Assembly: GCA_027579435.1 (NCBI GenBank) | Contig: JANBPK010000009.1 | Location: forward strand, 1 to 64,000 | DNA from: Candolleomyces eurysporus | Lineage: Eukaryota; Basidiomycota; Agaricomycetes; Agaricales; Psathyrellaceae | Length of the DNA: 64,000 bases | Direction of reading: 5' to 3' | Program-made: the position numbers and the translations under genes | Shown: piece after piece, positions 31,937 through 43,714 of the stretch | Position numbering within the stretch: position 1 is the stretch's first letter | Layout of the letters: the number at the start of each line of letters is the position of its first letter | Notes under the pieces: model-generated | Seen by the model: only the letters and a program-made list of their open reading frames with translations | The model's database searches: none | What the model was told of the DNA's origin: nothing

Positions 31937-33094
31937 ATGGCTTCCTCTGCTCTTCTTTCTGAAATCCAAGCTGGAAAGCGACTCAAGAAAGCTCAAACCA
32001 ACGATCGCAGTGCGCCTGCCCTCGACGGAGGGTCTCGTGGAGGTGGGGCCGCCTCCAAGCCTTCAGGTGGCATCGGAGGCATCGGAGCAGCCCTAGCTGC
32101 CCAGAGCGCTGGATCCGCCTCTGCTGGCGGACCCCCACAGTTGGGTGGGCTTTTTGCAGGTGGTATGCCCAAGCTAAAGCCTGCTGGACAAAGCAATCTC
32201 GGTATGCTCAGGTCAATTGACTGAATCTCCCGCTGTTACTCATAGTTTCACAGCGAAACCGCCGACTCTCGGGAGACCTCCAGTTATCCCAAGGCCATCG
32301 TCTGCTGGGGCCTTAGAAGCACCAAAGCCACCAGCTCGAGCTCCTCCTGCCCCGGTACCACCTAGGCCTGCAGTAGTACCTCCCAGGCCACCCGCGGCGG
32401 CTCCCCCAATTCCAAACCGCGCTCCGCCCGTTCTTCCGGCACGCACTCCAGTTTCTGAGATTGCTTCCCCTGCTGCTCCCCTTCCTCCTCGGCGTCCTCC
32501 ACCGGTTGGAGGAGATTCGCCAGCGAGAGCAACCCCGCCAATCCCTCCTCGAGCGTCCCCGCAGCCTCCAGCCAGTTTTCCAAGCAGACCAGCACCTGCA
32601 TTGCCTGCTCGGGCACCAGCACCGCCTCCTCGGCCCTCTGCCCCCATCTCTCCCGCTAGAAGTNGCTCCCCCGCCTCCAGCACGAAGGCCTGGAGCACCC
32701 CCGCCCCCGCCAGCACGTGTGCGAGTGCTATCTGAAACAATTCCGTCTGAGCGGTCTGCATCTCCAGAAGGACGAGTTTCTCCATCGCCTGTGTCAAGGG
32801 CTCCACCCCCGCCCAGACGTCCGCTGAGCCCTCCTACCAGGGCTGCTCCGGCTCCTGCACCTCCTCCCGCTCGCTCGGATCGTCCACCCCCTCCTCGACG
32901 TAGAAGTAAGTCGCGGTAATCTATTTTTATTACGGTGTCTAAAGTACTCTACAGTTCCGTCCCCACCACCTCAGGCAGGTGTGCATACTTTTCCTGTGAC
33001 CGACTTCCCACCACCGAGACAGTTTATTCCACAGACTAGACAATATGGCAGTGGAAATCGCCAAGGCAGCAACTTCGATCTCGGAACTCTGTAG
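31937..33094 (+). CDS. WIP/verprolin-like actin-binding protein
   Basis: This is a homologue of WIP/verprolin (Vrp1), which binds G-actin and WASP to steer Arp2/3 actin assembly at endocytic sites. Three exons (31937-32201, 32254-32905, 32955-33094) give 351 residues after dropping the N at 32664. Residues 5-27 form a WH2 actin-binding motif (ALLSEIQAGKRLKKA). A Gly-rich linker follows (GGIGGIGAAL, GGLFAGGMPKL). Then about 210 residues are dominated by Pro/Ala/Arg with many PPPPARR and PPRPSAP motifs that can bind profilin and SH3 domains. The C-terminus TFPVTDFPPPRQFIPQTRQY looks like the WASP-WH1 binding segment. It ends about 240 bp before the PDI gene on the same strand. Confidence 0.88.
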
Positions 33095-33244
33095 TCAGTC
33101 ATGAGGTAATGTTTTGGGAACATTGGTAGTCTACTGCAGTGTAGTACATAAACCTGCAACGAGTTATATAGCGAGCGAGCATCATGGAACATGGAGTGAG
33201 ATTCACAAATGGGCTAGATCGATATCTTTGGAGAAGACTAATCA

Positions 33245-33292
33245 AATTGACACGTCAGTTCAATCAATACGTGTAAAGTAGGTCTTATAAAT
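33245..33292 (+). promoter_or_regulatory. PDI promoter elements: CACGTCA motif and TATA box
   Basis: TATAAAT at 33286-33292 lies about 45 bp before the PDI start. TTGACACGTCAG lies at about 33247-33258; its reverse complement contains TGACGTGT, close to the TGACGTG(G/A) core bound by ATF6/XBP1-type factors. That placement suits a gene induced by the unfolded protein response. Binding is inferred only. Confidence 0.4.
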
Positions 33293-33334
33293 TGTCGGTT
33301 TCGTGGCATCCACTCTTCCTTCTCTACCACTCCA

Positions 33335-35003
33335 ATGAGGATCACACTCCCCCTCTCGGTGCTCTTGTCGCTTGCCTCGTACGTCTTCGCCGATGGCGAC
33401 TCCGACGTTCTGAGCCTCGGCGCTGCCAACTTTGAGTCCACCGTCTCCGCTGAGCCTCTCATCCTTGTCGAATTCTTTGCACCATGGTGTGGCCACTGCA
33501 AGGCGCTGGCACCTCATTATGAGGAGGCCGCCACCACCCTCAAGGAGAAGAACATCAAGCTTGCCAAGGTCGACTGTGTCGAGGAGGCAGATCTTTGCTC
33601 CTCAAAGGGCATCCAAGGCTACCCGTAGGTTCATCATCACTTTCGCACCGCAACGCCTCTCACGCAGCGTGTCTCTCAGTACTCTCAAGGTCTACAGGAA
33701 GGGCGAAGCCACCGACTACAGTGGCCCACGAAAGGCCGATGGCATTGTTAGCTACATGGTCAAGTAAGTCGTGTAAGCATCTCTGAGATTACTCTTGCTA
33801 AGCATGAATTAGACAATCCCTTCCTGCCATCTCCGAGGTCACCGCCGACAAGCACGACGAATTCACCAAGGCCGACAAAATTGTTGCCGTTGCCTATCTC
33901 CCCTCTTCTACCGCCGTTCCAGCTGCCGAGTTCAGCGCTGCTGCCGAAGCCCACCGTGATGACTACCTCTTCGGTGTTGTCACCGACCAAGATGCCGCTG
34001 CCGCTGCTGGAGTTGTCCCTCCTGCCCTCGTTGTCTACCGCTCCTTCGACGAGCCCCGTTCCGAATATCCCTACCCTGTCAACGGTGCCACCAAGAAGGA
34101 AATCGAGGACTGGCTCGCTGATCTCAGCATTCCTGTCCTCGGTGAAGTCAACGGCGAAACCTACAGCATCTACGCTCAAAGCGGCAAGCCCCTTGCCTAC
34201 ATCTTCGTTGACCCTACCGACGAGAAGAAGGATGAACAGCTCGATGCCGTCCGACCCGTTGCCTCCAAGTACAAGTCCAAACTCAACTTCGTCTGGATTG
34301 ATGCTGTCAAGTATGGCGACCACGCTAAAGCTCTGAACGTCGCTGAGGCCAAGTGGCCCGCATTCGTCATCCAAGAATTGGAGAAGCAACTCAAGTATCC
34401 TTACGACCAAAGCAAGGAGGTCACCACTGAAGGTGTCCAGGATTTGGTTGAGAAATACGTCGCTGGCACCCTCCAACCTCAACTCAAGAGCCAACCTATC
34501 CCCGAATCCCAGGACGGACCCGTCACCGTTTTGGTCGGCAAGAACTTTGAGGAGATTGCTTTCGACGAGAGCAAGGATGTCTTCGTTGAGTTCTATGCCA
34601 CCTGGTGTGGTCACTGCAAGCGTCTCGCTCCTACCTGGGAGCAGCTCGGTGAGAAATACGCCCCTATCAAGGACAAGCTCATCATGTAAGTCATGTTTCG
34701 CTAAACTATGCCGACCACTTTACTGACGTACATCACAGTGCCAAGTTCGACGCACCTGAGAACGACCTTCCTCCTACCATTCCATTCCGTATTGCTGGCT
34801 TCCCTACCTTGAAGTTCAAGCCTGCCGGCTCTAAAGAATTCATCGACTACGAGGGTGACCGCACCTTGGAGAGCCTTGTTTCCTTCGTCGAGGAACACGC
34901 CAAGAACTCTCTCGAAATCCCTGAGGTGAAGGCTGAAGAGCCCGCCCAGACACCCCTCGCTGAGGAGAAAAAGGAGACTGTTGACACCCGCGACGAGCTC
35001 TGA
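33335..35003 (+). CDS. PDI1: Protein disulfide isomerase, ER lumen
   Basis: This enzyme forms and reshuffles disulfide bonds of secretory proteins in the endoplasmic reticulum. Four exons (33335-33624, 33680-33763, 33813-34685, 34739-35003) give 503 residues. The signal peptide is [19 protein letters not shown]. Domain a has the active site WCGHC at residues 51-55. Domains b and b' follow without active sites. Domain a' has [11 protein letters not shown] near 34600-34630. The acidic tail ends in RDEL, a variant of the HDEL/KDEL retrieval signal. Length and order a-b-b'-a' are standard. Codons are strongly biased to C or T endings, as expected for a highly expressed gene. This bias also leaves a 284-codon antisense frame without stops. 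The gene is tail to tail with GCP3 across 86 bp. Confidence 0.96.
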
Positions 35004-35089
35004 GTATTGGACATATTGAAGTATGGTATTTAATATCGTATTTAATATACATCATTCTTCAAACCTCAAGTGCCGGCCACACTGCCTGA

Positions 35090-38000
35090 TCATTTCTTTT
35101 TGTAATAATCTGAGAACGAGAGTCGGATGGCCAAGAAACGGCAGTCAAGGTCAGGATGCACTTGCAAATGCTGTACGAGCGTTTGGACTTTCTCTTTGAA
35201 GCTCGTACCGTATTCCTGTAGACGCGATATCAACTCCCCAGCGTCCTGAGTTGAGGCAGGCAGCTCTTTGCCTGTGTAGACACCCTAAAGGCAGGTCAGC
35301 AATATCCTTCGTACGCCCTGAACGAAAACTCACCCTGTCCAGGTCTGCTTGCTGATCTCTCCTCGCCGCTTCGGAGAGGCAATGATTGTAAAAGTTGTCC
35401 TACATATCGATTGAGCCCCAGAGAGAGAGAGAGAGAGGTCGTGGAGTATTCAGACTAACCGTGGCTTCGCGATACATGAGTATGGTAGAGAAGGCATCTT
35501 TCAACATGTTTAATATCAATTCCTGTAAGAGGTTTTAAAATGCCTTCAAGTGAGTTGTGAACCGGAATCACTCGCCTCCTTGCCAGCCTTCGGATACTGA
35601 AGGGTAATCTTCTTCAGTACTCGATCCAAATACGAGCGGTGAGCCTCGATGAGGGAATCCAAGTCACCCTCCCTCTTGTTCAAGAAATCGATTAAAACCT
35701 TCCATGAGCACTCGATCACCTCCAGCCGACAGAATGCCTCCAGTTGTCGGATGAAATGAACCATCTCGGCGGTTTGGATTCGAACTTTGTGCCATTCAGA
35801 GTCCAACTCTGAGTTTTGTTTGGGGAATAAAAATCAGTACTGTCCTCTCGGATCATATGAATGGACGAAGTACCTGGAACCCGAATGAATGTCTTCGCGC
35901 CGCTTGTAATTCTCATCCATCCGCGGTCAAGTGTTTTCTCTATCCTCTTCATCTGCCATAGATGTCTGAATAGTTTGAGATACCCTTCAAGGGCTTGATT
36001 GTCGAGGACAGTGTCGATTGGTGCATCCACTTTGTATTCCAAGGTGAAGACGTCCCAACCGATTTCTCCATGTGAGTATTCGAGCATGCGAGCGTCCAGT
36101 CTCCGAAGGACGTCTGTGGGATCATGTTGGGCATTGGAGGATCTGATGGCAGATTCCAATGTTGCTGTTAGGTTATGGCGGTATAATGTATTGGCGGAGC
36201 GCGACAGGCTGGGGCTAAGAAACCTAATGAGAGACTGAGGCTGAAGTAGAAGGAATAAGCTTCACGTACCCGAGAGTCTCCATCAATTGATCAGCAAAAT
36301 CGCCATACCCAAGCAAAAGGTAGCTTCGGAGAGCGGAAAGATGGTCGAGAAGCTTGAACTTTTCAATGAAAACTTCGAATAGGCGGTTACTGGCAAGTCG
36401 ATATGCGGAATCGATTGAACGCTCGAGACCACCAATATCGCTGTATTGAAGGGCTGTTTGGAAGATGAGCAGGTTGGCCGGTAAAGTAGGTTGAAAACTC
36501 ACATCCATGGAACGAGTTCATTTGCTCCCGTGTTAGGACCCACTCGCTATCATGGCAGCTGTATCGAATAAAATTCAAACTTTTTCCTGTCGAAAAAATC
36601 TGGCCGGGTTTAGAAAATGCAGATAGGTGCTTTGAAACTACACACCTTCTTCCCTGACCCTTCCCCCACGAAAAGGGGGAGCATTTCCTTTCGGAACTGG
36701 TACTTGGACTCCCAAAGCTTGATTCCGGCATCCTTTCCAGAGAAGTCGTCACCCTCTCCGACGCCTCCGTTGAACCCGTTATCGGTCGAAAGCTCGGTGA
36801 TCCCACCCAACAAAGATGAAGGGTGTGCGTGATGGTTGGGGCCAATGGACGAGTCTACTGATACNAAAAAACTCGGAGAAGGGATCATACAGTTCTCCTG
36901 AAAAGAGCCATTTGTGAAGTGTCGTAAAGAACGGACGTGAGACCTATGTTTGGTGAGCCAATGACCCATCGGACAAGTGGTTTATTACGCACTTCTTCCA
37001 GAAGTTCGTGGGTGAACGTTCGGATGAACGGGTCGCCATTCTCGGTGTAGCTGTGAATCAAGTTCACCAAAGCGCCACCATGGGCCTCTGTCGAAATTCA
37101 CTGAATAAGGTTGTCAAACACGTGCAGCGAAGTAACTTACCTTTGGCACCCTCGACGCAGACACTCATCATACGCATTCGTAATCGCCATTCATTCACCC
37201 ACACCTCCAAACGCTTCAGAGAAAGGCCACTTTCGTTACGCAATTCATCAGTGGGACTAGTTTCNGGGGGGCTTGTCTGTTGCAGCGGCTAGCTGAGTCT
37301 CGAGAACTGCAATAAGCCGGTAGTAGTTGTTGAGTTGGGCTTGAAGATAATGGCAAAGGGACTGCTCGATCATTCCGATGGCATTCGCGGCTTCTCGTTC
37401 GCGGACAAAGCCATCGACGCGTCGGTATAGATACCCCAATTCAGCCAGCCGATGTATTAGCACTTTGGTTGAGGATGAGATAGTATTGGCCTAAAGGTCG
37501 TAAGCCTAACAGCCATGAACCAAATGCATGTGCTCACTGGGTCATCAGAGAACACGATTCTGTTTTCGTCATCTTGGACGGAAAACTGCACAAACTTGCC
37601 AGATATTCCTTGTAGCAAGTAGATTGCATCACGTAGGAGCAATACTTCTGGGACAAATTTTTGGCCTTGTTGATTGTTGTTCAGCCATGCTGCACAGTCA
37701 AGAGGAGACCAAATCACCTTTAGACTGCCGATATTCCCTCAACAACTCTGCTTTCGATCGCGCTGGAAATGTTGAAGATATCTTAGGGATATTTGGTTCA
37801 CGAGGAATGGTGGCCTTGCTTCTATATTTTGCGCTCGACATTCGTGAAATAGAGGAAGGATCAAAGGTAGTGGAACTTTGGGGCGAGAGAGCCAACAAGA
37901 ACGAGAGGACTTCAGGTTTTCTGGAGATTAGGGGCTGTAGACACGATGTTGAATGAAAACAGAGAGGGTCAAGGGGCCACTGCACACTTGACTGATAAGC

Positions 38001-38340
38001 CTAGAAAGCAGGTTGGTGAACTTTAAGGTATCTGTCGGAGAGTTTGCCAACACTATCACGAGATGGTCAGTAGGAGTCGAGCAACGGAAACTCGTGAACC
38101 AGCCCACGTCGTCTCTTTATGGCATCGACAGGCTGAGATAACTCTTGGGCATGGTTTTGGCCAATGCGACTACAGTTTGTCCGTGACCTCGATGAAGAGC
38201 ATGCAGGCGACGTTCCATAGCACTCACCTGGAGAGATGGCGACACTGAGATGTCAAGTCTTGTCGCAGTTGTTCGTGGGTGTGAGCAGCAGGAACGAGAT
38301 GGCAAACAAGGGATTCCAAGGACCTGTTCAACGGAGGCAT
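35090..38340 (-). CDS. Gamma-tubulin complex component 3 (Spc98/GCP3)
   Basis: This is a core subunit of the gamma-tubulin complex that nucleates microtubules at the spindle pole body. The gene is split by many short introns. The best start is ATG at 38340 (MPPLNS), joined through small exons to VLANSPTDTLKFTNLLSRL, but this is tentative. GRIP1 motifs are clear: LLRDAIYLLQGISGKFVQF, LIHRLAELGYLYRRVDGFV, IGMIEQSLCHYLQAQL and YYRLIAVLETQLA. In GRIP2, which contacts gamma-tubulin, there are YLKLFRHLWQMKRIE, TAEMVHFIRQLEAF and LEVIECSWKVL. The end CRFLAIRLSFSDYY resembles the GCP3 C-terminus, which favours GCP3 over GCP2. The Ns at 36865 and 37265 must both be dropped to keep the frame (DPFSEFFV and DKPPETSP). 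Confidence 0.88.
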
Positions 38341-38534
38341 AGAACGCGTTGAGGAGAGCAAGCAGACGCGACTTCACCAGCACCGCCACCGCCTAGCTCC
38401 ACTAATTAGCGCTTCACGGGGTCACTGATACCATTCGTATCTTGATCTCAATCTTTCGATATATCGCTCCAAACGCATAGGATAAGAATACAATAGTCGG
38501 TTACAGGAGGAGTTCAGTGGTACATGAGTTTTAT

Positions 38535-39363
38535 TTAAAGCTTGATCTCTTTAACGCCGTGCTTCCAGATAGTGAAATATGCTATCAAAGGACATTAGTG
38601 TCGGTTGTAAAATCCTCGAATCGCGCTCAAACTTACGAGTGATACCATCCTCCTGTAACGCACATATGGCATGTCAACATACAATCAGAAGTCCGGAGAT
38701 GACGGAACTCACTCTGTAGTTGAGTAGGGCAACCATGCCATCGGGGTTCATGGATTCACCGATGTACTATCACCAAAATGAGCAACTGACCATCAGCACA
38801 AAATATCAACACATACGAATTCGTAGTCCTTGAAGTTGGCAACAATTTTCTTGGCATAGGCCGCAGCACCCTTCTCGAAGGCGGCGACCTCATCTGGCTT
38901 GGTTTTGGTGAGATGGTCCTTGACGGCCTTCATATATCCCTAGCATGAACGAGGATAAAAATAAGTGGAGAGAGTCGAGATGCAGCACGTTACCTTGAGA
39001 TAAGTGAGGTAGCTCTTTTTATCGAAGCCGGTCGACTGAAGTCGGAAGGAGTGGACAATATTGTTGACATTCTTGGCGCCATCTTCCAAAGCCTCACTCT
39101 GCTCTTCCTCAGAGGGGTTGGCACCTTGCAGGAGGTAAGATCGAGACAGAAGTAAACGCGGGGGTCACAAACCAATATCGACATCGGCGCCGTCCTTGAC
39201 GACAATCATGGCACAATCGACCTCGTAGACGATATCGTCGACGAGCTTGCTGGAGGGGTTGGATGAGAAGGGGCTGAGTTGGTAAGCGCAGGATGGAAGC
39301 TTACACGGGAAAGGCGTCGGAGAAGATCTCGTCCCCGGTGATGATATCTGAGTAGAGGAGCAT
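38535..39363 (-). CDS. Translationally controlled tumour protein homologue (TCTP/Tma19)
   Basis: This small abundant cytosolic protein is linked to translation, growth and stress. ATG is at 39363 (MLLYSDIITGDEIFSDAFP) and the stop at 38535-38537, split by five or so introns, with about 165 residues. TCTP signature 1 reads DVDIGANPSEEE. Signature 2 is FKDYEFYIGESMNPDGMVAL. The fold elements between them (NVNNIVHSFRLQST, FDKKSYLTYLKGYMKAVK) are also typical. The frame ends IWKHGVKEIKL. The gene is head to head with UTP15 across 148 bp, pairing a highly expressed growth gene with a ribosome-assembly gene. Confidence 0.94.
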
Positions 39364-39511
39364 GGCGGCTGGATGAGATGGACAAGGGAGATCGTGAAGA
39401 GCAGAAAACTGTAGCAGAAATTGCTGTTAGAATCAATATTATATCGATCAGACCTTCACGTGATGTTTGTGGTGGAATAAATCAAAGCATCATCAAACTT
39501 TTTATCAAACT
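39364..39511. promoter_or_regulatory. Divergent promoter, TCTP / UTP15, with CACGTG box
   Basis: This 148-bp gap lies between start codons. A palindromic CACGTG at 39457-39462 lies about 50 bp from the UTP15 ATG and 95 bp from the TCTP ATG. It could be read by bHLH or Cbf1-like factors from either side. Function is inferred from the motif only. Confidence 0.5.
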
Positions 39512-41259
39512 ATGGAATACCAGCCAGTCCCCGTTCAGAGGCACCACAGGCCCTCCTCCTCAAAACACTCCCCAGAATCTAGGTACTGGCGCCAGTTCAA
39601 ACACCCTGTCTTCGTCAAGGAGTACGCCCCAATCACCTCCGTCCATTTCTCCTCCGCCAAACCCCACCGATATGCCGTTACTGCAGCCACCAGAGTCCAA
39701 ATCTACGCCCCCAGGACCCAGAAGGTGACAAAAACAATCTCCCGGTTCAAGGACGTCGCACGTAGCGGGAGCATACGTCCTGACGGCAAGCTTGTCGTTG
39801 CAGGCGATGACAGTGGTTTGATCCAGGTGCGTCTCGCCTCGTGGATGGACTCTGCAACTTCGCGCCTCACCAAGGTGTAGATTTTCGACATAAACTCGAG
39901 AGCAATTCTACGAACTTTGGACGCACACAAGCAACCAGTCCATGTTACCAAGTTCTCTCCTCTTGAACCTACGCGTATACTCTCCTGCTCGGACGACACC
40001 ACAGTGAGGTTCTGGGACGTGACCTCGCAAACATCGATAGCAACTTTCACCGACCACACAGACTATGTCCGCACGGGCCAGGTATCATCATCAACCCCGC
40101 ATATCGTCCTCTCCGGCTCCTATGATGGTACCGTCAGACTATTCGATGCTCGGTCTGGAGAGTGTGAAATGGTCATGGGGGAAAACATATCGTCCAGCTC
40201 AAAGCTTCCAGTAGAGCAAGTGCTCATGTTTTCCTCGGGGACAGTAGCGGTGTCGTCTGCAGGCCCCATACTGCGCGTGTGGGATTTGGTTAGCGGAGGA
40301 CGGTGTATCAAGGCCATGTCCAATCACCAAAAGACGATCACTTCTCTTGCAGCAACTTCGTCCGGAAACCGTCTTCTGACCGGAAGCCTTGATCATATGG
40401 TGAAAGTGTACGATGTCGAAAACTACAAGGTCGTGCATACAATGCGTTATCCCGCACCGCTTCTCTGCCTCGCCATTTCGGTGAGTATCCACTCCACAAT
40501 TATATGGTACAGTAGAATCTCAACCTTTGTAGCCTGACGATACGCACATCGTTGGGGGAATGTCAGATGGCACTCTGTCGATCCGAAGAAGACAACAAAA
40601 AGGAAAGGACACGGAAACTTTGGGTCTTGACAGCCTCAACCTTATACACGTTGGGGAGGGCGCGGTATCGAAACAGTCAACAAAAGCTGTAGGGGACGCC
40701 GACGAGATCAGAGTTAGCGAAAGTCGAAGACAAAAACGGTTAAAGCCCTATGACCGCCTTCTTAAAAGCTTCAAGTACTCGGCTGCGCTTGATTCAGTGC
40801 TGCGAAAGGTCAGTCTCTCTCCCTTTCTTCTCCATGGCAATCTCGCCTAATCGTTTTCTGTCCAGAACGTTCCCCCGACTGCTACATTTGCTCTCATCAA
40901 GGAACTAATACACAGGGATGGCCTCAAGGTCGCGCTTTCAGGTCGAGACGACGTGTTGCTGGAGCCCATTCTGCGACTTTTGATCAAGCATGTGTCGGAT
41001 CCTCGATTCGGCATTACTGTCACATACGTCGCTGGCCTTGTAATCGGTGAGTTGGTTTGAATAAAGAGTAAATTGTGTTCTTATTCTTCCTGCAGATATG
41101 TATCGACCAGTCATTGGGCAAGCACCTCTCATCGATGCACTATTCCTGAGACTGAAGAAAAAGCTGGCAATGGAGATTCGATTCCAGAAGGAACTGCTGA
41201 AAGCCAGGGGGACATTGAGCATGGTTTTGACATCAGCCTTATCGCCGGATGCTGTCTAG
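39512..41259 (+). CDS. UTP15: U3 small nucleolar RNA-associated protein 15
   Basis: This is a WD40 subunit of the t-UTP/UTP-A part of the small-subunit processome, needed in the nucleolus for pre-18S rRNA processing and linked to rDNA transcription. Five exons (39512-39826, 39881-40480, 40533-40808, 40866-41046, 41096-41259) give 511 residues. The start MEYQPVPVQRHHRPSSSK and the block YWRQFKHPVFVKEYAPITSV fit the family. WD repeats follow: DGKLVVAGDDSGLIQIFD, TRILSCSDDTTVRFWDV, IVLSGSYDGTVRLFDAR, GNRLLTGSLDHMVKVYDV. The C-terminal UTP15 domain has RLKPYDRLLKSFKYSAALD and ALIKELIHRDGLKVALSGR. Only 32 bp separate its stop from the convergent CTNNBL1 stop. Confidence 0.94.
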
Positions 41260-41291
41260 GGTACATTAATACAGCGACTTAATTATCGTCA
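41260..41291. terminator. 32-bp convergent stop-to-stop gap (UTP15 / CTNNBL1)
   Basis: The two stop codons face each other with 32 bp between them. The 3' UTRs and poly(A) sites of the two genes must therefore overlap each other, and probably the opposite coding region. Confidence 0.8.
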
Positions 41292-43714
41292 TCACTGGTC
41301 AATGGACGAGGGGTCCAATGACGCGATGAGGTTGAACAGAATTTCCCTCTGTGAAGGGCCCTGATCGGCGCTTTCTGTCGATGTAGTATCGTCTACATTA
41401 TCGTAGTATATCCGCAGGTTTGAAACGATATCTTGCAGGGATAAGTTCTTCCGTCCCAACATTTGGAGGACGTGTTCGCGAATCTACCGGAGTGTAAGCT
41501 GCAAGCAACGGCGACAAGAAGATTGAACCTACACCATCATCTTCCATGACGATCCAGGCAAGTAGGTAATCCACGGTCTGCAGGGTGAAAAACCCCCCGT
41601 CAAGCCTCCGTAGATATNAAAACGTCCTCGTCAGCGAGAATGTCATCGTCGTCGTCGTCGAGCTCCTGCAGGAGATTTAGAACTGGAGTCTCTTATTGCA
41701 GGCATAGCTCACCCTTCTCTCTGCTTCGATTGCAGCATCTGTAGCCTTCAGCCTTGCTACGGCAGCCTCCCGAATGTCCATCAATTTATCTGCTTTCTCG
41801 TAATTATTTTCAACGAATTTTGCGAGAAGGCGCAGTCGGTCAGTGGAGTCCGATTCCAAGTGCGTAAACAAGGACGCCAGGATGCCTAAAACGTGGCCAA
41901 CATCTTCTGAAGGCGGAAGGACTGGGCCTGCCTTTCCTTTCTTGCTCTGTGAACCAATAAGATTTGCGCCAAGATCAAATGGAGTTCGTAAACTTACTTT
42001 ACCCATAAAGGCGGAAAAAAGAGTTTTCAAGCCAAGGGCTTCAATGAATGCAGCACAAACAGGGGAGCCATCTGGGCCAGACATTGCGTGGTCGAGGGCC
42101 TTAATGGCCCGAGATTTCGACTGTAACTTCCCTCTGTCGAGAAACAGTTCAGTAATCTGGGTAGCAGACACCATGTCGATTGACCTACTTCATCATGAGA
42201 ATCATCAGGTCAGGTCCTTCGGCCGCTAGGAATTGCTGCTTGATGGATTGTTCGCTGAGGGCCGAACACAAAGCATCGAATATGTTTTCCATGAACTCCG
42301 TTTCGTCAGCATCAACAGGGTCCCTGAGTCGATATTGCTGGAGTTCCATGGATCAGATTAGCATAAAGCTTATTTGATTACCACACATACGGATAGAACT
42401 TTCAGCACGGTCTCGACGCCGTCAGCTTTGGCGAAAGCGAGCCGGTTAGGCGGGCTATTCTGAAGGAGGATTGAGAGTAGCTCTGCTGCATAGCCTCTAT
42501 TCTCTTCGTGGGCCTTTGTCTGCACGCGGTTCAATAGCCAAGGTAAAATCTTGGTCTTGGTGATCATCTCAGCAGCGAGCTCGGGGTTGAGACCAAGGAT
42601 ATTCTCGAAAATCCCTAGAGTTTTTGTCCAATTAGCAGATAGACGATAAATGTTTCGTTGAGAGAGGCTCACCGAGGATATGGAAGGCTCCTACGCGGTC
42701 GGATTCCTCTGATTCGTTTAGCCGGCCAAGGTTGTCCACCAGTAGCTCAAAGATAGAGTTCTCCACCTACATTTTCTCAGGAATATTCCAGAATATTTGC
42801 TAATAACAAGAAAACGTACCAAAGCATCGATCAATAGTTTCAACGCTTCCTCCGTCTCTTCTGCTGATGCGTCTTCAACATCCTCACCAGCATCTTCATC
42901 GGTAAGCTCGTGGAGTACTTCGACAACGTCAAGAACAATGTCTAGGTTTTCATGTGTAAATAATCCGATGAGCAGAGCTAGACTGCCTGAACGAACAAGC
43001 TCTGAATAGGCGAGTGTCGGTGCTTGTGCCAGAGGTAAGAGTGACTTGATAGCACTGTCGAGATCGGCTTCTGAGTCGATGAATCTAGCGGGGCGCATGA
43101 ATCAGGATCAAGGTAGACGACAGTAGAACTTGGGAGAACGGACTTTGTTGGATCGTCTGGGTACTTTGAGCGTTGGTCTTGGTTCTTATTGACCGCACGC
43201 TCCAGCTTCAAAAGTAGGCGACGTATTGAAGCCAGTGTTAGCTCCTCTTCTCCCTAGGCAAGAGATATTCGAATCAAATGAAACTTTAACTTTTGGCAGT
43301 AAAAATGCATACCTCGTCCTGGATCCCCTCGCCCCCAGCACGGTCAAATATGTTCAGAATCTCCTTCTGCTCAGACGTCAAACCACCGCCGAAGAAACGA
43401 CCTTCGTCGTCCTCTTCTTCAAAATAGTCCGCGTCTCCGCCTGGTGCAAAGTCGGCACGATCTACGCTCATGCTCGAGTCCTCATCGTCAACTTCTTCCA
43501 TAGTAACATTCTTGGACCGTTTTGTGGGAGGTTGGGCACTTTCTTCCTCTGCCCTCAGTTTCCTCAAAAGCTCGGGACTAGGATTGGGAGGAAGCTTTCT
43601 TTTGTTCCCGAGCCCTGACGACGAGAACTTGGGCACCTACTTCGAGTGTTCCTGGCTAGTTCTATGAGCAGAAGAAGATCGTTTGCGCACCTTGAATATT
43701 TCATCGACATCCAT
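41292..43714 (-). CDS. CTNNBL1: Beta-catenin-like protein 1 (CTNNBL1)
   Basis: This is an armadillo-repeat protein associated with the Prp19/CDC5L splicing complex in the nucleus. ATG is at 43714 (MDVDEIFK) in a tiny first exon, and TGA is at 41292-41294. About ten exons give roughly 560 residues. The N-terminal segment is basic and acidic (KRSKNVTMEEVDDEDSS). The repeats include YSELVRSGSLALLIGLFTHE, NLDIVLDVVEVLHELTDED, LDNLGRLNESEESD-type sequence, ENILGLNPELAAEMITKTK and RGYAAELLSILLQNSPPN. The C-terminal part has YLRRLDGGFFTLQTVDYLLA, where the N at 41618 must be dropped, and IREHVLQMLGRKNLSLQDIV. These blocks match CTNNBL1 closely. It is divergent from TRA1 across 211 bp and convergent with UTP15. 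Confidence 0.92.

Noticed and set aside
32240..32806. Minus-strand Gly-rich open frame of 188 codons
   Set aside because: It mirrors the Pro-rich exon of the verprolin gene, and its N-containing codon coincides with the artefact at 32664.
33760..34614. Antisense open frame of 284 codons opposite PDI
   Set aside because: It lies exactly opposite a PDI exon with strong C/T-ending codon bias. That bias removes antisense stops, and the frame has no family resemblance.
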